A stretch of 64,000 bases of DNA from Pseudomonadota bacterium (GCA_023423895.1 JAFAER010000094.1:1-64000), one strand, 5' to 3'. Shown: positions 42,184-52,241, counted from the stretch's first letter. Translations and numbers: made by a program. The notes: generated by a model not told the origin, from the letters alone.

Positions 42184-45129
42184 CTAATCGACGCTCTCCG
42201 CCTCTTCGCTCTCCGGCGGGCCGTCGAGGGACGCGTCCTCGGCGGCGCTTCGCTCCATGAGCGCGAAGAGGTCCTGGGTCGAGAGCCGCGCGGCGACGTC
42301 GCCGCCTTCGAGGATCGCTTCGGCGAGCTCTCGCTTCTCGCCGTGGAGCGCGAGGACGCTCTCTTCGATCGTGCCCCGCGTGATCACCCGAACGACCGTC
42401 ACGGGTTTGTCCTGACCGATGCGGTGCGCGCGATCGCTCGCCTGGTCCTCGGCCGCGGGGTTCCACCACGGATCGAGGTGGATCACGTAGTCCGCCGCCG
42501 TCAGGTTGAGCCCCGTGCCGCCCGCCTTGAGCGAGATGAGGAAGACGTCGGCCTCGCCCGCCTGGAAGCGCCGCACGCGATCGGCGCGGACGTCGGCGGG
42601 GGTCGAGCCGTCGAGCTCGAAGCAGCGCATGCCCCGCGCGGCCAGCGCCTGCGCCACGATCTCGAGGTGGCTCGTGAACTGGCTGAAGACGAGCGCGCGA
42701 TGTCCGGCGTCCTTCAGCTCGTCGACGAGTCCGAGCACGCTCTCTAGCTTGGCGGACGCGACCGTCGATGCCGGATCGCGCAACCTCGGATGGCAGGCGA
42801 GCTGCCGGAGGCGCGTCAGCGCCGCGAGAATGGCGAACCGCCCCTCCGCACCCGAGCTGCCGGAGCTCGGCGCGCACGCCCTCGGGCAGCGGCGCCGGCT
42901 CGCTGGCCTCGGCGGACCGTACGCGCGCGCGCAGCTCGAGCCACTCCTTGGCCGCCGCGATTTGATCGTCCTCGCTCTCGACCAGCTCGCTGACCGCCGA
43001 CAGGGCAGGGGCATGGGCGACGACGCCGTCCTTCGTCTCGTGCAGGAGATCGCTCGCCCGGGCGAGGCGTCCGCGGAGCTCGCGATCGATGGCGACGAGA
43101 TCGCCGCCGGCCATGCGCACGAAGCGTCGTCCGGCGCGGGCCGCCGCGAGGAGCGCGTCGATGCCGATCGGCTTGCCGTCGACATCGGCGCCGCCGCGGA
43201 CGCCGAACCAGTCGCGCTTCCCGCTCGGCGCTCGCGAGCGGGAGCTCGGCGAGGAGGCGCTCGGCGGGCTCTTCCTCGACGTCGAGGTCGCGGGCGGCGA
43301 ACGCGCGCTTGCCGTCGATGAGCCCGTAGACGTGTCGGGGAGGTGAGCCCGGGACGAGCGCGGGACCGCCGGCGATCGGACGGACACGCACGCCGAAGGC
43401 GAGGGGGCCGTCGCCGGAAAGAGAGAGCTGCACGACGAGGCGATCGTCGGCAGCGATCGGATCGCCGGGGACCTCTTCGGGGAGCTCGAGATCGGCGGCG
43501 AGCTCCGGGCACGTCGCGACGGCGCCCAGCAGCGCGTCGAGCCCCTCGCTCGTGAGCGCGCCCGGGTTCGCCTCGAGCGCGAGCAAGAGCGCGATCGTCG
43601 CGTCGTCGAGCTCGGCGAAGTGGATCGTGGCGGTGCGCGGATCGGTCGCGACGACGAGGCGCTCGCGCGCGAGCCGGCCCGGACCGTCGAAGGGGCGTCG
43701 ACTCGGGGACGACGCCTCCGATGGCGAGCTCGACATGGAACCCGTCCTCGCCGGCGCGGACGCGCAGGCAGCCGCGCGCGCGTCGGACACGTGCGGGCGT
43801 CTTGTTGGCGTCGTCCAGGTGGACGCGAGGGTGCTCCGACAGCAGCTCGAAGAGCCGGGCCCGCGCGCGGTACGCGTCTCCCGGGACGTGGAACCGTGCC
43901 GACTCGAGCATGACGCACATCTCGAGAATCTCGCGCTCGAGAGGCGAGAGGCCGCCGATGCGGATCGCGTCCGAGGCAGAGACCTTTCGCCCGACGGTGA
44001 ACCAGCGCCCTTCTTCGGACGCTGGAGGACGACCTGCGGCGCCAGCTCGGTGGCCCGGGCAGCGGCGGCGGCGGGGATGCGGAAGGCGACGCGCTCCTCT
44101 GCGTCGTCGCTCGCGGCGGGCTCGGCTTGGCCGCTGCGAGCCCGCGGCGGAAGTCGGCGAGCACGTGCTCGTGCAGCGGCGTCGCTCTCCAGCCGAGGAT
44201 CTCGGCGGCGAGGCCTCCCGAGGGATCGGACAGGGCGTCGATCGCGCACTCCAGGATCGCGCGCGTGAGCTCCTCGCGCTCGACGGATCCGTGCCAGTGG
44301 GGCCCACGGTTCGTGACGGCCCCGCTCGTGAGGGCCACGGAGTGCTCGAGGTAGCCGATCTCGACGACCAACGACGGCGGTCGCGGCTCGAAGCGGACCG
44401 TGGCGTTCGGGTATTGCGACGCGAGCGGCGTCGGTCGCTTCCTGGCGACGGACGGGAGGCGCTCGATGGCCGCGGAGAAGGACGCGATGCGCTCGGCGAG
44501 CCAGCTGTCCGCCGGCGCGCGGCGCCGTGCCTCGAACGCGGTGCGCAGGCCGATCACGGGCGCCTGCGCATCGACCTCGCGCTGGAGCACCGACAGCCCC
44601 GTGTCGCGGAGCGCCTCGCGGTCGAGTCCCTGCTTTCTCCCCGTCTGCGGGTACTGCTCGACATCGACGAGATCGCGGAGCCGGAACGTGAACCCGTAGC
44701 GGTCGCTGGCTCCGACCAAGACGCGCACCTGCTGTTCGAGCGCAGGCGCGACGCCGTGGCGCGCGGCCCAGTCCTCGAGCGCGCTGCCGCCGCGCGGGAC
44801 GTCATCGGCCGGAGCGCGTCCGGCGCTCGCCGCGCGCGAGGATGGCGCTTCCGTGCCCTGACCCTGACGCGCGAGCTTGCGAATCGCGCCCGCCATCGCC
44901 TTGTAGAACGCCCGCCGCTCCTGCCGCGGAAGCGAGTAGCGGAGGACATCGTCCATCTCCGGCGCCCGCGCGAGATCCGCGAGCGTTCGGGCGCCGGTCT
45001 GACGTGCGAGCGCGCGTACCCCGTCGAGGAGCGCCGGATCGTCGCCGCGCAGATCGGTCAGGTCGATGGCGGCGCCCACGTCGCGAGGGGAGCGGCGTCG
45101 AGCGCGTCGAGGACATCGTCCCAGTTCAT
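42184..45129 (-). pseudogene. SNF2-type helicase pseudogene with many frameshifts and loss of the first ATPase lobe
   Basis: Starting at ATG 45129 (MNWDDVLDALDAAPLA) the reading shifts near 45070, 44137, 44010, 43700, 43225 and 42860. Pieced together it gives an SNF2 protein of bacterial type: N-terminal domain, SWI/SNF accessory region (RDWFGVRGGADVDGKPIG) and then VRAELR, where the first helicase lobe with GKT and DEAH motifs should begin. Instead the text joins RFAILAALTRLRQLACHP, the end of that lobe, and continues with lobe two: FSQFTSHLEIV, ISLKAGGTGLNLTAADYVIH, DPWWNPAAEDQASDRAHRIG. The deleted part is about 300 residues by comparison with relatives. Confidence 0.82.
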
Positions 45130-45425
45130 CGGAAACCTGCCCTACCAGCGCCGGCGCCGCAGCGGAAGCCGCGAGAGCGACGATCCGCCGCGCGAGCCGG
45201 AGCGGCCTCGAGGAGAAGCCGTGGGCACATCCGGGCGCGAACGACTTTGCGCTTGCGGCTGGCCTCGGCGAGTTGCCTTTCAGACCATCGAGCAGCCGGG
45301 GGGCTCCACGGACGTTGCCGCCCAGATCGCGGCGAGGTTGCCGGGGAGAGGCTCCGCGCGGAGGAGGAGGAGCGGTCGCGCAAGTGTGCGGCGCGCACGC
45401 GCTCGCGCCCGTTGACGAGGACCGG

Positions 45426-46085
45426 CTACTCGTCCGGCAGAGCCATGCGTGTAAACGTGTTCATCAGCTCGCGACGAAAAGCGTCCAGATCTTCGGCCGT
45501 CGTGCCTTCCGGGATCGGCGCGGTCGGCGCCACCGGCGTGCCGGAAAGTACCCAGGCGATGGTGGCTCGGTCCGCGCCGGCGTGCTTCCGCTGCGCATCA
45601 GCGAGGACCGTCTCGAGGGAGAGCCCGCTCGCGAGCAGGAGGCGGAGATCCAACAGGTCGCGAGGTTCCACGCGGTCGAGCAATGCGCACAGCTTGTTGG
45701 CCGCGATCTCCCGTGGAGCGTCCACGCGGATGCGTCCGAACACGAGCTTCTCGCTGACCTGGGGCGCTCGGTCGAGCACCAGAGCGACGAGAGTCAGCTC
45801 GTCACCGCGCTCGACGGCGTAGCGCTTGAAGTCCCCGCTCTCGCGGACCACGCGGGCAGAGGCGCCGACGGAGGCAGCTGCCTCCACGAGGGCCTGAACA
45901 CCGCTGCGGATGTCGGTGTCGGGCGGGGCAAAGAGATCGAGGTCTTCGGTCCCGCGATGTCGAAGATAGAAGTGCGCGAGCGCAGCGTCGCCGGTCAGAA
46001 AGAACCCGGAGGCGCGCTCGAAGAACGCCGTGAGGATATCGCGTTGAAGCTGCGAGAGCCGTCCGCTTTCGCTAGATGAGCCCAT
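45426..46085 (-). CDS. AbiEii/AbiGii-type nucleotidyltransferase
   Basis: The protein is 219 residues from ATG 46085. It contains FFERASGFFLTGDAALAHFY, then HRGTEDLDLFAPPDTD: the Gly-Gly/Asp turn followed by Asp-x-Asp of nucleotidyltransferases. It continues with REIAANKLCALLDRVEPRDL and LDLRLLL, as in AbiEii/AbiGii toxins, which transfer nucleotides to tRNA or protein targets. It overlaps the preceding 99-residue gene by 14 bases. The pair is likely a toxin-antitoxin or abortive-infection unit. Confidence 0.75.
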   Translation of the reverse strand: MGSSSESGRLSQLQRDILTAFFERASGFFLTGDAALAHFYLRHRGTEDLDLFAPPDTDIRSGVQALVEAAASVGASARVVRESGDFKRYAVERGDELTLVALVLDRAPQVSEKLVFGRIRVDAPREIAANKLCALLDRVEPRDLLDLRLLLASGLSLETVLADAQRKHAGADRATIAWVLSGTPVAPTAPIPEGTTAEDLDAFRRELMNTFTRMALPDE

Positions 46086-46371
46086 GCTCGCGCCACTGAC
46101 CGATGAGGAACTCCCAGAACGCGCGCTGCCGGCCCAGCTGAGGTCGGAGCCGCTCCCAGCGCGGCAGAACATCCCGCCGCAGGCTCAGGTATGTCCAGAC
46201 GTCCAGATAACGAGCCTCGCGGAGGATGCGACCGATCCAGAAGAGCTTGTCGTCCTCCGTTCCGTCGACGAGCGCACGCCGGACGGCCGCGTTGGTCACG
46301 GGGGTGTCCCAGTTGAAGTACGGGACGGCATCGTCGGTGCTGGTGTCGAGCGTGATGTGCCCGCCGCTCAT
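46072..46371 (-). CDS. Partner protein of AbiEii-type nucleotidyltransferase
   Basis: The protein is 99 residues from ATG 46371 (MSGGHITLDTSTDDAV). It contains YFNWDTPVTNAAVRRALVDG and EDDKLFWIGRILREARYLDV, a small helical protein. Proteins of this kind commonly precede AbiEii-type genes, where they are presumed antitoxin or cofactor. It overlaps the nucleotidyltransferase gene by 14 bases. There is no DNA-binding motif I can be sure of. Confidence 0.65.
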   Translation of the reverse strand: MSGGHITLDTSTDDAVPYFNWDTPVTNAAVRRALVDGTEDDKLFWIGRILREARYLDVWTYLSLRRDVLPRWERLRPQLGRQRAFWEFLIGQWREHGLI

Positions 46372-47007
46372 GTCTCTCCTTCGTAGCTCACGCCTCGCCG
46401 CGCCGCAGCGTTGCCGCGTTCCGCCACTCCACGGCGCGCGGAGGGGCGAACGATCGCCGCGTCGCGTGCTGATCGGCGACCACGGCGCGCGACTCCAGAC
46501 GGCAGACCTTCCGTGTCACCGGGCACTCGCGGCGGCTCGCAGGTGGAGCAGAAGCGATGGCCGTCGGGCGTCGGACCGAGGTGCGGGTCGGGCCGCCGGA
46601 AGCTCACTGCGTGCCGGAGCAGTCTCGTCCAACCGCCCCACGGCTTCGACGTGCGGGATGCTGCACCGTCTGTGTCGATGGCGGGCGCGGGCCCGCCGGT
46701 CGCTCTGCGGCGTCGCTCATCCGCCAGCGAAAGGCGACTGCCGCCGTGCGACATCATCTGTCGCACGACCGTGTGAGCGTCATTCGATCGGGGATCTCGA
46801 GGTCCGGTTGCGGCGCCGAGCGTGACCCGTGCCGGGCCATCCGCGAGTACGCCGCGACGTCCCGCTGCGGCGTTCCGTTTGGCGGGCGTAGCGTCTGCGG
46901 GCTCGGAGGGACGAAGACGATGACCTCCGACCGACAGCGCAGGCAAGAGGGCGCCGCCTCGACGGCGGCTCGAGGTCAGCGGCCCATCCGATAGGACGTT
47001 GAGGCAC
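46372..47007. other. Intergenic stretch with a TadE fragment
   Basis: These 636 bases separate the AbiEii pair from the RCC1 gene. A fragment of the TadE part of the 9690-11666 gene lies at 46838-46940. The rest has only Arg-rich open frames and I see no gene in it. Confidence 0.5.
46838..46940 (+). pseudogene. Fragment of a TadE-like gene
   Basis: The plus strand reads YAATSRCGVPFGGRSVCGLG then GTKTMTS, matching VTATYRCSVPIGGWIVCGLG then GTKTMTS from the TadE-TadG fusion at 9690-11666. At nucleotide level gtctgcgggct and ggagggacgaagacgatgac are shared. Only this part of the gene is present. Confidence 0.72.
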
Positions 47008-48534
47008 CTACCAGGAGACGAGCCTCGGAGATAGCCGTTGGTCCGTCGTTCCGTCGCCGAGCTGACCGTCCTCGTTGTTTCCCCAGCAGCGAACGTAGCC
47101 GTCGGTGAGGCGCGCGCACGTATGGGTCACGTTCGCGGCGAGCTCCGCGACGTCGGCGAGACCGGGTACGGCGACGGGCGCGAGCCGCTGCGTCGTCGTC
47201 CCGTCGCCGAGCTGACCGTCCTCGTTGTTCCCCCAGCAGCGGACTGTGCCATCGACGCGGCGCGCGCACGTGTGGGAGGCGCCGGGCGCGACCTCGAGGA
47301 TCCCAGGAAGATCCGGAACCGCAGTCGGCGACAGGCTGTCCGTCGTCGTTCCGTCGCCAAACTGGCCGAACCGGTTGGATCCCCAACACCGGCGGGCGCC
47401 GTCGGTGAGGCGCGCGCACGTCTGGTCCCCACCCGCCGTGAGCTCGGTGACGCCGGAGATGCCGCGAACGCCGAGTGGATAGAGTGTGGGCGATACCGTT
47501 CCATCGCCGAGTTGGCCATGCAGGTTGCGTCCCCAGCACCGCACGGCGCCGTCGTTGAGCACCGCGCAGGTGTGGTCTCCGCCGGCGGCGAGCTTGGCGA
47601 CTCCCGAGAGGTCGGCGACGGTCGTAGCCGAGACGCTGTCCGATCTCGTTCCATTGCCGAGCTGTCCATCCTGGTTGTATCCCCAGCAGCGGACGGAGCC
47701 ATCTGTGAGGAGCGCGCAGGTGTGGCGCCAACCGGCGACGAGCTTCGTGACGACGGCGAGGCCGGGGACGGTCGCGGGCGTGCGGCTTACTTCGCCGCCC
47801 GTCCTGGTCTCCCCCCAACAGCTGACGGAGCCATCTTTGAGGAGCGCGCAGGTGTGCAGTGCGCCGAGCGCGAGCGCCGTGACGCCGGAGAGACCGGGCA
47901 CGGGTGTAGGAACGAGCCGATCCGTCGTCGTCCCGTCGCCGAGCTGGCCGTAGCGGTTGCTGCCCCAGCAACGGACGGAGCCGTCGGTGAGGCGCGCACA
48001 GGTATGATGCACGCCGGCGGCGAGGGCGGCAGGAAGTGGGGCGCAAGCCGCGGCATTCTTCGTCGTGTTGGTCTGTCCGGCAGGACATGCCGTGCACTGG
48101 CGATCCGCCTCGGGCGTACCGACTGTGCTCACGTAGCTTCCCGGCGCGCACGTTCTCGAGGGGGTGCAGCTCGACGCGTTCGTCGTCGTGCTGAAGGTCT
48201 CGGGCGCGCACGCCGTGCAGGATCGATCGGTCGTGGCCGAGGGCGTGCTCGTGACGAACGTCCCTGGTTGGCACGTGCTCCAGGGGACGCACGCCGTGGC
48301 AGGGTTCGAATCGTGGTCGAATGTCCCGACTTCGCATGGGGCCGAGGGGCTCCCTGCATCGTCGATGGCGATCGGAACCTGGTTAGCGCATGCGGCCATC
48401 GCAAGGATCAGAACCCCCGCGCACGCCGACCGGGCAACGAGCGATGCGAACGTATGCGGACGTCGTCGTCCTCTCCGTGAGCCGATGCGGGAGCGCGTCG
48501 CAATCCCGCGTTCCGCTGAGGCGAGCTTCGTCAT
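47008..48534 (-). CDS. RCC1-repeat lipoprotein
   Basis: The protein is 508 residues from ATG 48534. A signal peptide ends in LAMAAC, a lipobox. Residues about 50-150 are Cys-rich, with repeats of the form CxPGTFVTSTP, CTACAPETFS and CTACPAGQTN, like eukaryotic-type Cys-rich receptor repeats. The rest (from about 160) holds about seven RCC1 repeats: SVRCWGSNRYGQLGDGTTTD, HTCALLxDGSVxCWG and similar, which fold as a beta-propeller. It is likely surface-attached. RCC1 lipoproteins are common in myxobacteria and their partners are unknown. Confidence 0.85.
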   Translation of the reverse strand: MTKLASAERGIATRSRIGSRRGRRRPHTFASLVARSACAGVLILAMAACANQVPIAIDDAGSPSAPCEVGTFDHDSNPATACVPWSTCQPGTFVTSTPSATTDRSCTACAPETFSTTTNASSCTPSRTCAPGSYVSTVGTPEADRQCTACPAGQTNTTKNAAACAPLPAALAAGVHHTCARLTDGSVRCWGSNRYGQLGDGTTTDRLVPTPVPGLSGVTALALGALHTCALLKDGSVSCWGETRTGGEVSRTPATVPGLAVVTKLVAGWRHTCALLTDGSVRCWGYNQDGQLGNGTRSDSVSATTVADLSGVAKLAAGGDHTCAVLNDGAVRCWGRNLHGQLGDGTVSPTLYPLGVRGISGVTELTAGGDQTCARLTDGARRCWGSNRFGQFGDGTTTDSLSPTAVPDLPGILEVAPGASHTCARRVDGTVRCWGNNEDGQLGDGTTTQRLAPVAVPGLADVAELAANVTHTCARLTDGYVRCWGNNEDGQLGDGTTDQRLSPRLVSW

Positions 48535-48899
48535 CGGAACCCCCGACACCACCTGCGCTGACCAGCCGAGCCAACGCGTGCACGGAGGATTGCCGAGAAC
48601 CGCGTCGCCCGCAACCGCGTTCATCGGGTAAAGCGCCGAAGCTAGCGGCACGTCCGATGGCTTCGGCCTCGACGCGAATACGGACACCTTGCCCACGGTG
48701 CAGGGAACGTCGTCGGCGGGGCCACCATGCTGCCGACGACAGCCAAACACGCAGAAGTGTCGCATTGAGAATTCCGCCTCGGTGTGTGCGGGGCGCCGAG
48801 GCTCGGGCACCTGTACACGTCCCTGGCCCATGAAAACGCTGCTCTTCCGGCGTTTTGGGCAAGCGGGGATTCGCCTGGAACGACAAAATGAGAAAAATC

Positions 48900-48945
48900 G
48901 TCGATCGAGTGATCGCCGAGCGACTTGGCGGCGATTGCACAGGCG
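48900..48945. repeat. 46-bp upstream element, copy B
   Basis: This segment shares agtgatcgccga and ggcggcgattgcacaggcg with 13168-13213 at the same spacing. It lies 55 bases upstream of the lipoprotein start at 49001. It may be a shared promoter or regulator site. Confidence 0.6.
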
Positions 48946-49000
48946 CGACGCTACATCACTTGCCGGAGGGGCGAGGTGGCTCGCACTGGAGGAGGACGAC

Positions 49001-49432
49001 ATGTGCAGGGGGTCCATCGTGGCGCTCTTCGCCGCCGCTCTGTGTGGAGCGTGCGCGGACGACACCCGAGCGCCTTCTGACGGCGCCGAAACGTCAACCG
49101 GGGGGAGCTCACCTTCGAACGATGGCGGGGAGGACGGCGCGCCGTCTCCCGACGCAGGTGTGGCCCCGACCACGTGCATCGTCGAAAGAGCGTTCGAATC
49201 CCCACGGGAAAGCAGCTGCAACACGGCTCGGCTCTACAGGTGCGGAGACGATCGGTACGCCATCGACTGCCACTGCCCAAAGGCGACCTGCACCTGCCGC
49301 AAGAACCGCGAGCCCGTCACCATGGTTCCCTTCGACGGGTGCCCGAGCTGCGAGGCAGACTTCAAGGCAGCTGCGGAGCAGTGCGGGTTCCCCGCGCCGG
49401 GCGACGTCGTGGCGCCTCCGGGGGATGAGTAG
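49001..49432 (+). CDS. Small Cys-rich lipoprotein
   Basis: The protein is 143 residues from ATG 49001, which is preceded by a clear Shine-Dalgarno (ggaggacgac). A signal peptide ends in LCGAC. A Gly/Ser/Asp-rich linker follows. The C-terminal domain has about ten cysteines, including CHCPKATCTCRKN, CPSCEADF and EQCGFP, suggesting a compact disulfide-bonded domain. I recognise no family. It is divergent from the RCC1 lipoprotein. Confidence 0.7.
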   Translation: MCRGSIVALFAAALCGACADDTRAPSDGAETSTGGSSPSNDGGEDGAPSPDAGVAPTTCIVERAFESPRESSCNTARLYRCGDDRYAIDCHCPKATCTCRKNREPVTMVPFDGCPSCEADFKAAAEQCGFPAPGDVVAPPGDE

Positions 49433-50113
49433 AGGACTGTACGAGCTCGATGCCGGTCGACGGCTGGTCCGCTTGCCTGGATGCAGACCGACGGTGTCGA
49501 CCGCGCGGTTGTCCTAGTCGGCGGCCTGCGCACAAGTGCCTCGATTGGCAAGATGGTGACTTGGGGGATGAGCGAACTTTACGTCGTGGCAGGTGTGACA
49601 GGCGACTGCCGCAACGAACGACGCAAATAGGACTTCCGACGATCGACTTCAAACATCAGTAAAATTGCTGATTGCCTGTCGGTGATGGTTGTGGTTGAGT
49701 GCGCCCGCGCGATTCGGTGTGGCGTCGCGTCGGTGCTCGACGGCTATCGAGATGAGGGGAGGGGGCGGGAGGGGGGACATAGCATTCCGTGTGCTCAGCA
49801 CGTTCTTCGACGCGCAGAAGAGTGCGCTCGCAAGTACGGCCTTCGGAAGCCCACTGATCCACAACAGCGGCATGGTGGCGGCGGACCTTCCCGTGTCATC
49901 GCCATCGTCATCACGACGGGCTCCTCGTTCGGCGCTCGCGAGAGAGCTCGCACTGCCGGGCGCCACGCTACAGGCCCGTGCGGAGGAGGGATCGTCGGTT
50001 TTGTGGCCATTCAGCTACACATTGGCTCTCTGCGAGTCGTAGCCATGAAGTGATTTTCATAACAATGATTGTTGACTCGGGGCGTGGCCAGGGACCTCCG
50101 AGGGGGGGGGTTC
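49433..50113. other. Intergenic region upstream of the RHS operon
   Basis: These 681 bases hold no convincing gene. The last about 70 bases are the most A+T-rich DNA in the window (gattttcataacaatgattg) and probably contain the operon promoter. A run of nine G's directly precedes the first start codon. Confidence 0.55.
50102..50110 (+). repeat. Nine-G tract in the leader of the RHS operon
   Basis: A homopolymer of nine G's lies three bases before ATG 50114, in the place of the Shine-Dalgarno. Slippage there would change the leader length and perhaps translation of the operon's first gene. Confidence 0.75.
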
Positions 50114-52225
50114 ATGCGTTTCGAGGTCGACCAATTGGAACAACGTGGCGTTTCGGTGCGTACCCGAATGGCCCGCTGCCTCCTGCTATACGGGCTCTCG
50201 ATGCTCGCAATCGTTGGTTGTCGGTCGACCGCACGCGAGCTGCGCGACGCGCCGTTGACGCGGAGATCATCCGCCCTCGGATGGTGCCTGGCGGGGCCGT
50301 GCTGTCCAGCTGGCGCCACGCTGCAATGCACCGGTGTGGACAGTGACGCCTGCAGCTGTGGCGCGGGAACGTACGTTCCCGCCGACACGTCGGATACGAA
50401 GTTTGCGCGGGGCTCTCTCGCCGCCGAGATGGAGCAGTGCATGTCGGCGCCCGCTCTTCCTGGCGCCCCCGTGGAGCTCCGCGACTGCACCAATCCTCCG
50501 GCAGAATCCGTTGTATTCGATATTGCGAGTGGGGCGATTCGCCTCGCGGCCGACCCTTCCAAATGCATTGCGCTCGGGCTTGGCGAGAGCGTCCAACGCG
50601 ATGCCAAACTCGTCGTATCTGCCTGTATCGGCTCACCGACTCAACGCTTCTTCTTCGGCGCCGTCGAGCTGCGAGCGCATGACATCTGCCTTTCGAAGCT
50701 GAAAGACTCCGACGAGGATTTCGTGGGTGGTGCGTGCGACGGGACGTCGCGCCAGCGATTTGTCTTCACGACGAACGGTGAAGTGCGCGACGCCTCCGAT
50801 CGCTGCCTCACGCTCGGGGAGGACGACAAACCTCGTGCCGCCTCCTGCACGAACAGCCTCCGGCAGCGATGGACGCTCGCGGGCAGAGGCTTCCTTGCCT
50901 CGCAAGCGAAGCCACTTTGCATGGCCCCTCCGCTCTCGATCGACCAGTCCCCCCGCATGTTCCGATGTGACCAGATCGCCAAGCGCGACGACCTCGCCTT
51001 CAACGTCCGTGGGGACATCCGCATCGCAAGTCCTGATGGCAGTACGGTGCAGTGCGTAACGGCGGCCGCCGGGCTTGCGCCGGGAAAGGAACTCAGTCTG
51101 AAGTCGTGCGCCTCCGTCGCCCCGCAGATCTGGCGGTGGACCGGAGCGCGCGAGTTGGCGGACGTACCGTTCCCAGAGGCGGCGGTCGAGCTGGCGCTAG
51201 CGGATCGCGCCGGGTTTGCCCGAACGGGGGATGGTTCTCTCTGGTCCTGGGGATACAACGATCACGGCGAGCTTGGGCCAGGGTCGAAGGGCAAGGTACC
51301 GCGGGGGCCTGGGCCCATCGCAGGGCTCGAGGGAGTTAGACAGGTGGTGGCGGGGGCGCGGCACGCGTGTGCGATCGACGCGGAATCGGTGGCCTGCTGG
51401 GGTGGTGGAGAGAGCCTGCAGCTCGGTGACACGCGACGTGACTCGATCAGCTTGGTGCGATTCGGGAAGGATCTCGGCGAGGTCGTCAGTCTTGCCGCCG
51501 GTGCGACGTTCACGTGTGCATTGAGGAAGGCTGGCTCGGTTGCGTGTTGGGGGACGATGCGCCTTTCGGGCGGCGCGATCCACGAGCTGAGCATCAGCAA
51601 GGACGTGATGACTGGAGCGGTGCAGATCGCGGCTGGGAGCAATCACGTTTGCGCGCTCGACGCGAATGGCCATGTGACGTGTCTGGGCACGAACACGTGG
51701 GGATCCATCGGTCAGGCCGAGCCCACTCCTTATGAGAAGGAGCTTGCGAAAGCGGTGCTGCTTCGCGCACCCGCGCTCCGCATCGACGCTGGCGGTGATG
51801 CATCATGCGCGTACCTTTCTGACGGCGCCAGATTCTGCTGGGGCTCCAACGGACGTGGAAGCTTCGCGACAGGTGCGCCGAGTCGCGTGCACCTCTTCGT
51901 GCCATCGGCGATGCCTTCGCTGTCGACGAGCGCAAGTCTCGCCCTGGGCGACGGGCACTCCTGCGGAATTGCAGTCGACCGTCATGTGGAGTGCTGGGGG
52001 AACAACAAGCACGGGGAGCTTGGTGACGGTACGAAGGTCGACCGCACACATGCGGCCCCAGTCACGGCGATTCCGGACGCGTTGACGATCGCGCTCTCTC
52101 GTGAACACCAGCCATTCTGGACGTGCGCGTCACGCGTCGATGGGACCATCTCGTGTTGGGGCGGCGGCGCTGCAGGGCTGTTCCCATGGCCCAGGAAGCT
52201 GTCCACCACGCAGCCGGTGAACTGA
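50114..52225 (+). CDS. Lectin/RCC1 lipoprotein, first gene of the RHS operon
   Basis: The protein is 703 residues from ATG 50114 (50168 would leave a tighter signal peptide, MARCLLLYGLSMLAIVGC). The signal ends in a lipobox. A Cys-rich segment (CCPAGATLQC, DSDACSCG) is followed by two or three ricin-B-like units (about 110-345) with QRFFFG, RCLTLGEDD, SLRQRWTL motifs. From about 370 come RCC1 repeats (LWSWGYNDHGELGPG, VACWGGGESLQLGD, VECWGNNKHGELGDG). It would be a surface lipoprotein with a carbohydrate-binding part. The next gene follows after 16 bases with its own Shine-Dalgarno. Confidence 0.82.
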   Translation: MRFEVDQLEQRGVSVRTRMARCLLLYGLSMLAIVGCRSTARELRDAPLTRRSSALGWCLAGPCCPAGATLQCTGVDSDACSCGAGTYVPADTSDTKFARGSLAAEMEQCMSAPALPGAPVELRDCTNPPAESVVFDIASGAIRLAADPSKCIALGLGESVQRDAKLVVSACIGSPTQRFFFGAVELRAHDICLSKLKDSDEDFVGGACDGTSRQRFVFTTNGEVRDASDRCLTLGEDDKPRAASCTNSLRQRWTLAGRGFLASQAKPLCMAPPLSIDQSPRMFRCDQIAKRDDLAFNVRGDIRIASPDGSTVQCVTAAAGLAPGKELSLKSCASVAPQIWRWTGARELADVPFPEAAVELALADRAGFARTGDGSLWSWGYNDHGELGPGSKGKVPRGPGPIAGLEGVRQVVAGARHACAIDAESVACWGGGESLQLGDTRRDSISLVRFGKDLGEVVSLAAGATFTCALRKAGSVACWGTMRLSGGAIHELSISKDVMTGAVQIAAGSNHVCALDANGHVTCLGTNTWGSIGQAEPTPYEKELAKAVLLRAPALRIDAGGDASCAYLSDGARFCWGSNGRGSFATGAPSRVHLFVPSAMPSLSTSASLALGDGHSCGIAVDRHVECWGNNKHGELGDGTKVDRTHAAPVTAIPDALTIALSREHQPFWTCASRVDGTISCWGGGAAGLFPWPRKLSTTQPVN

Positions 52226-52241
52226 ACAGGAGAAGGACAAC

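Noticed and set aside
46368..46946. Minus-strand frame whose stop overlaps the start of the 99-residue AbiEii partner, with a Cys pair (FCSTC)
   Set aside because: The stop/start overlap is tempting, but the translation is Arg/Gly/Pro-rich throughout, has no motif, and covers the TadE fragment on the other strand.
47038..48480. Long plus-strand frame opposite the RCC1 lipoprotein
   Set aside because: Shadow of the repeats; RCC1 motifs and a lipobox are clear on the minus strand.
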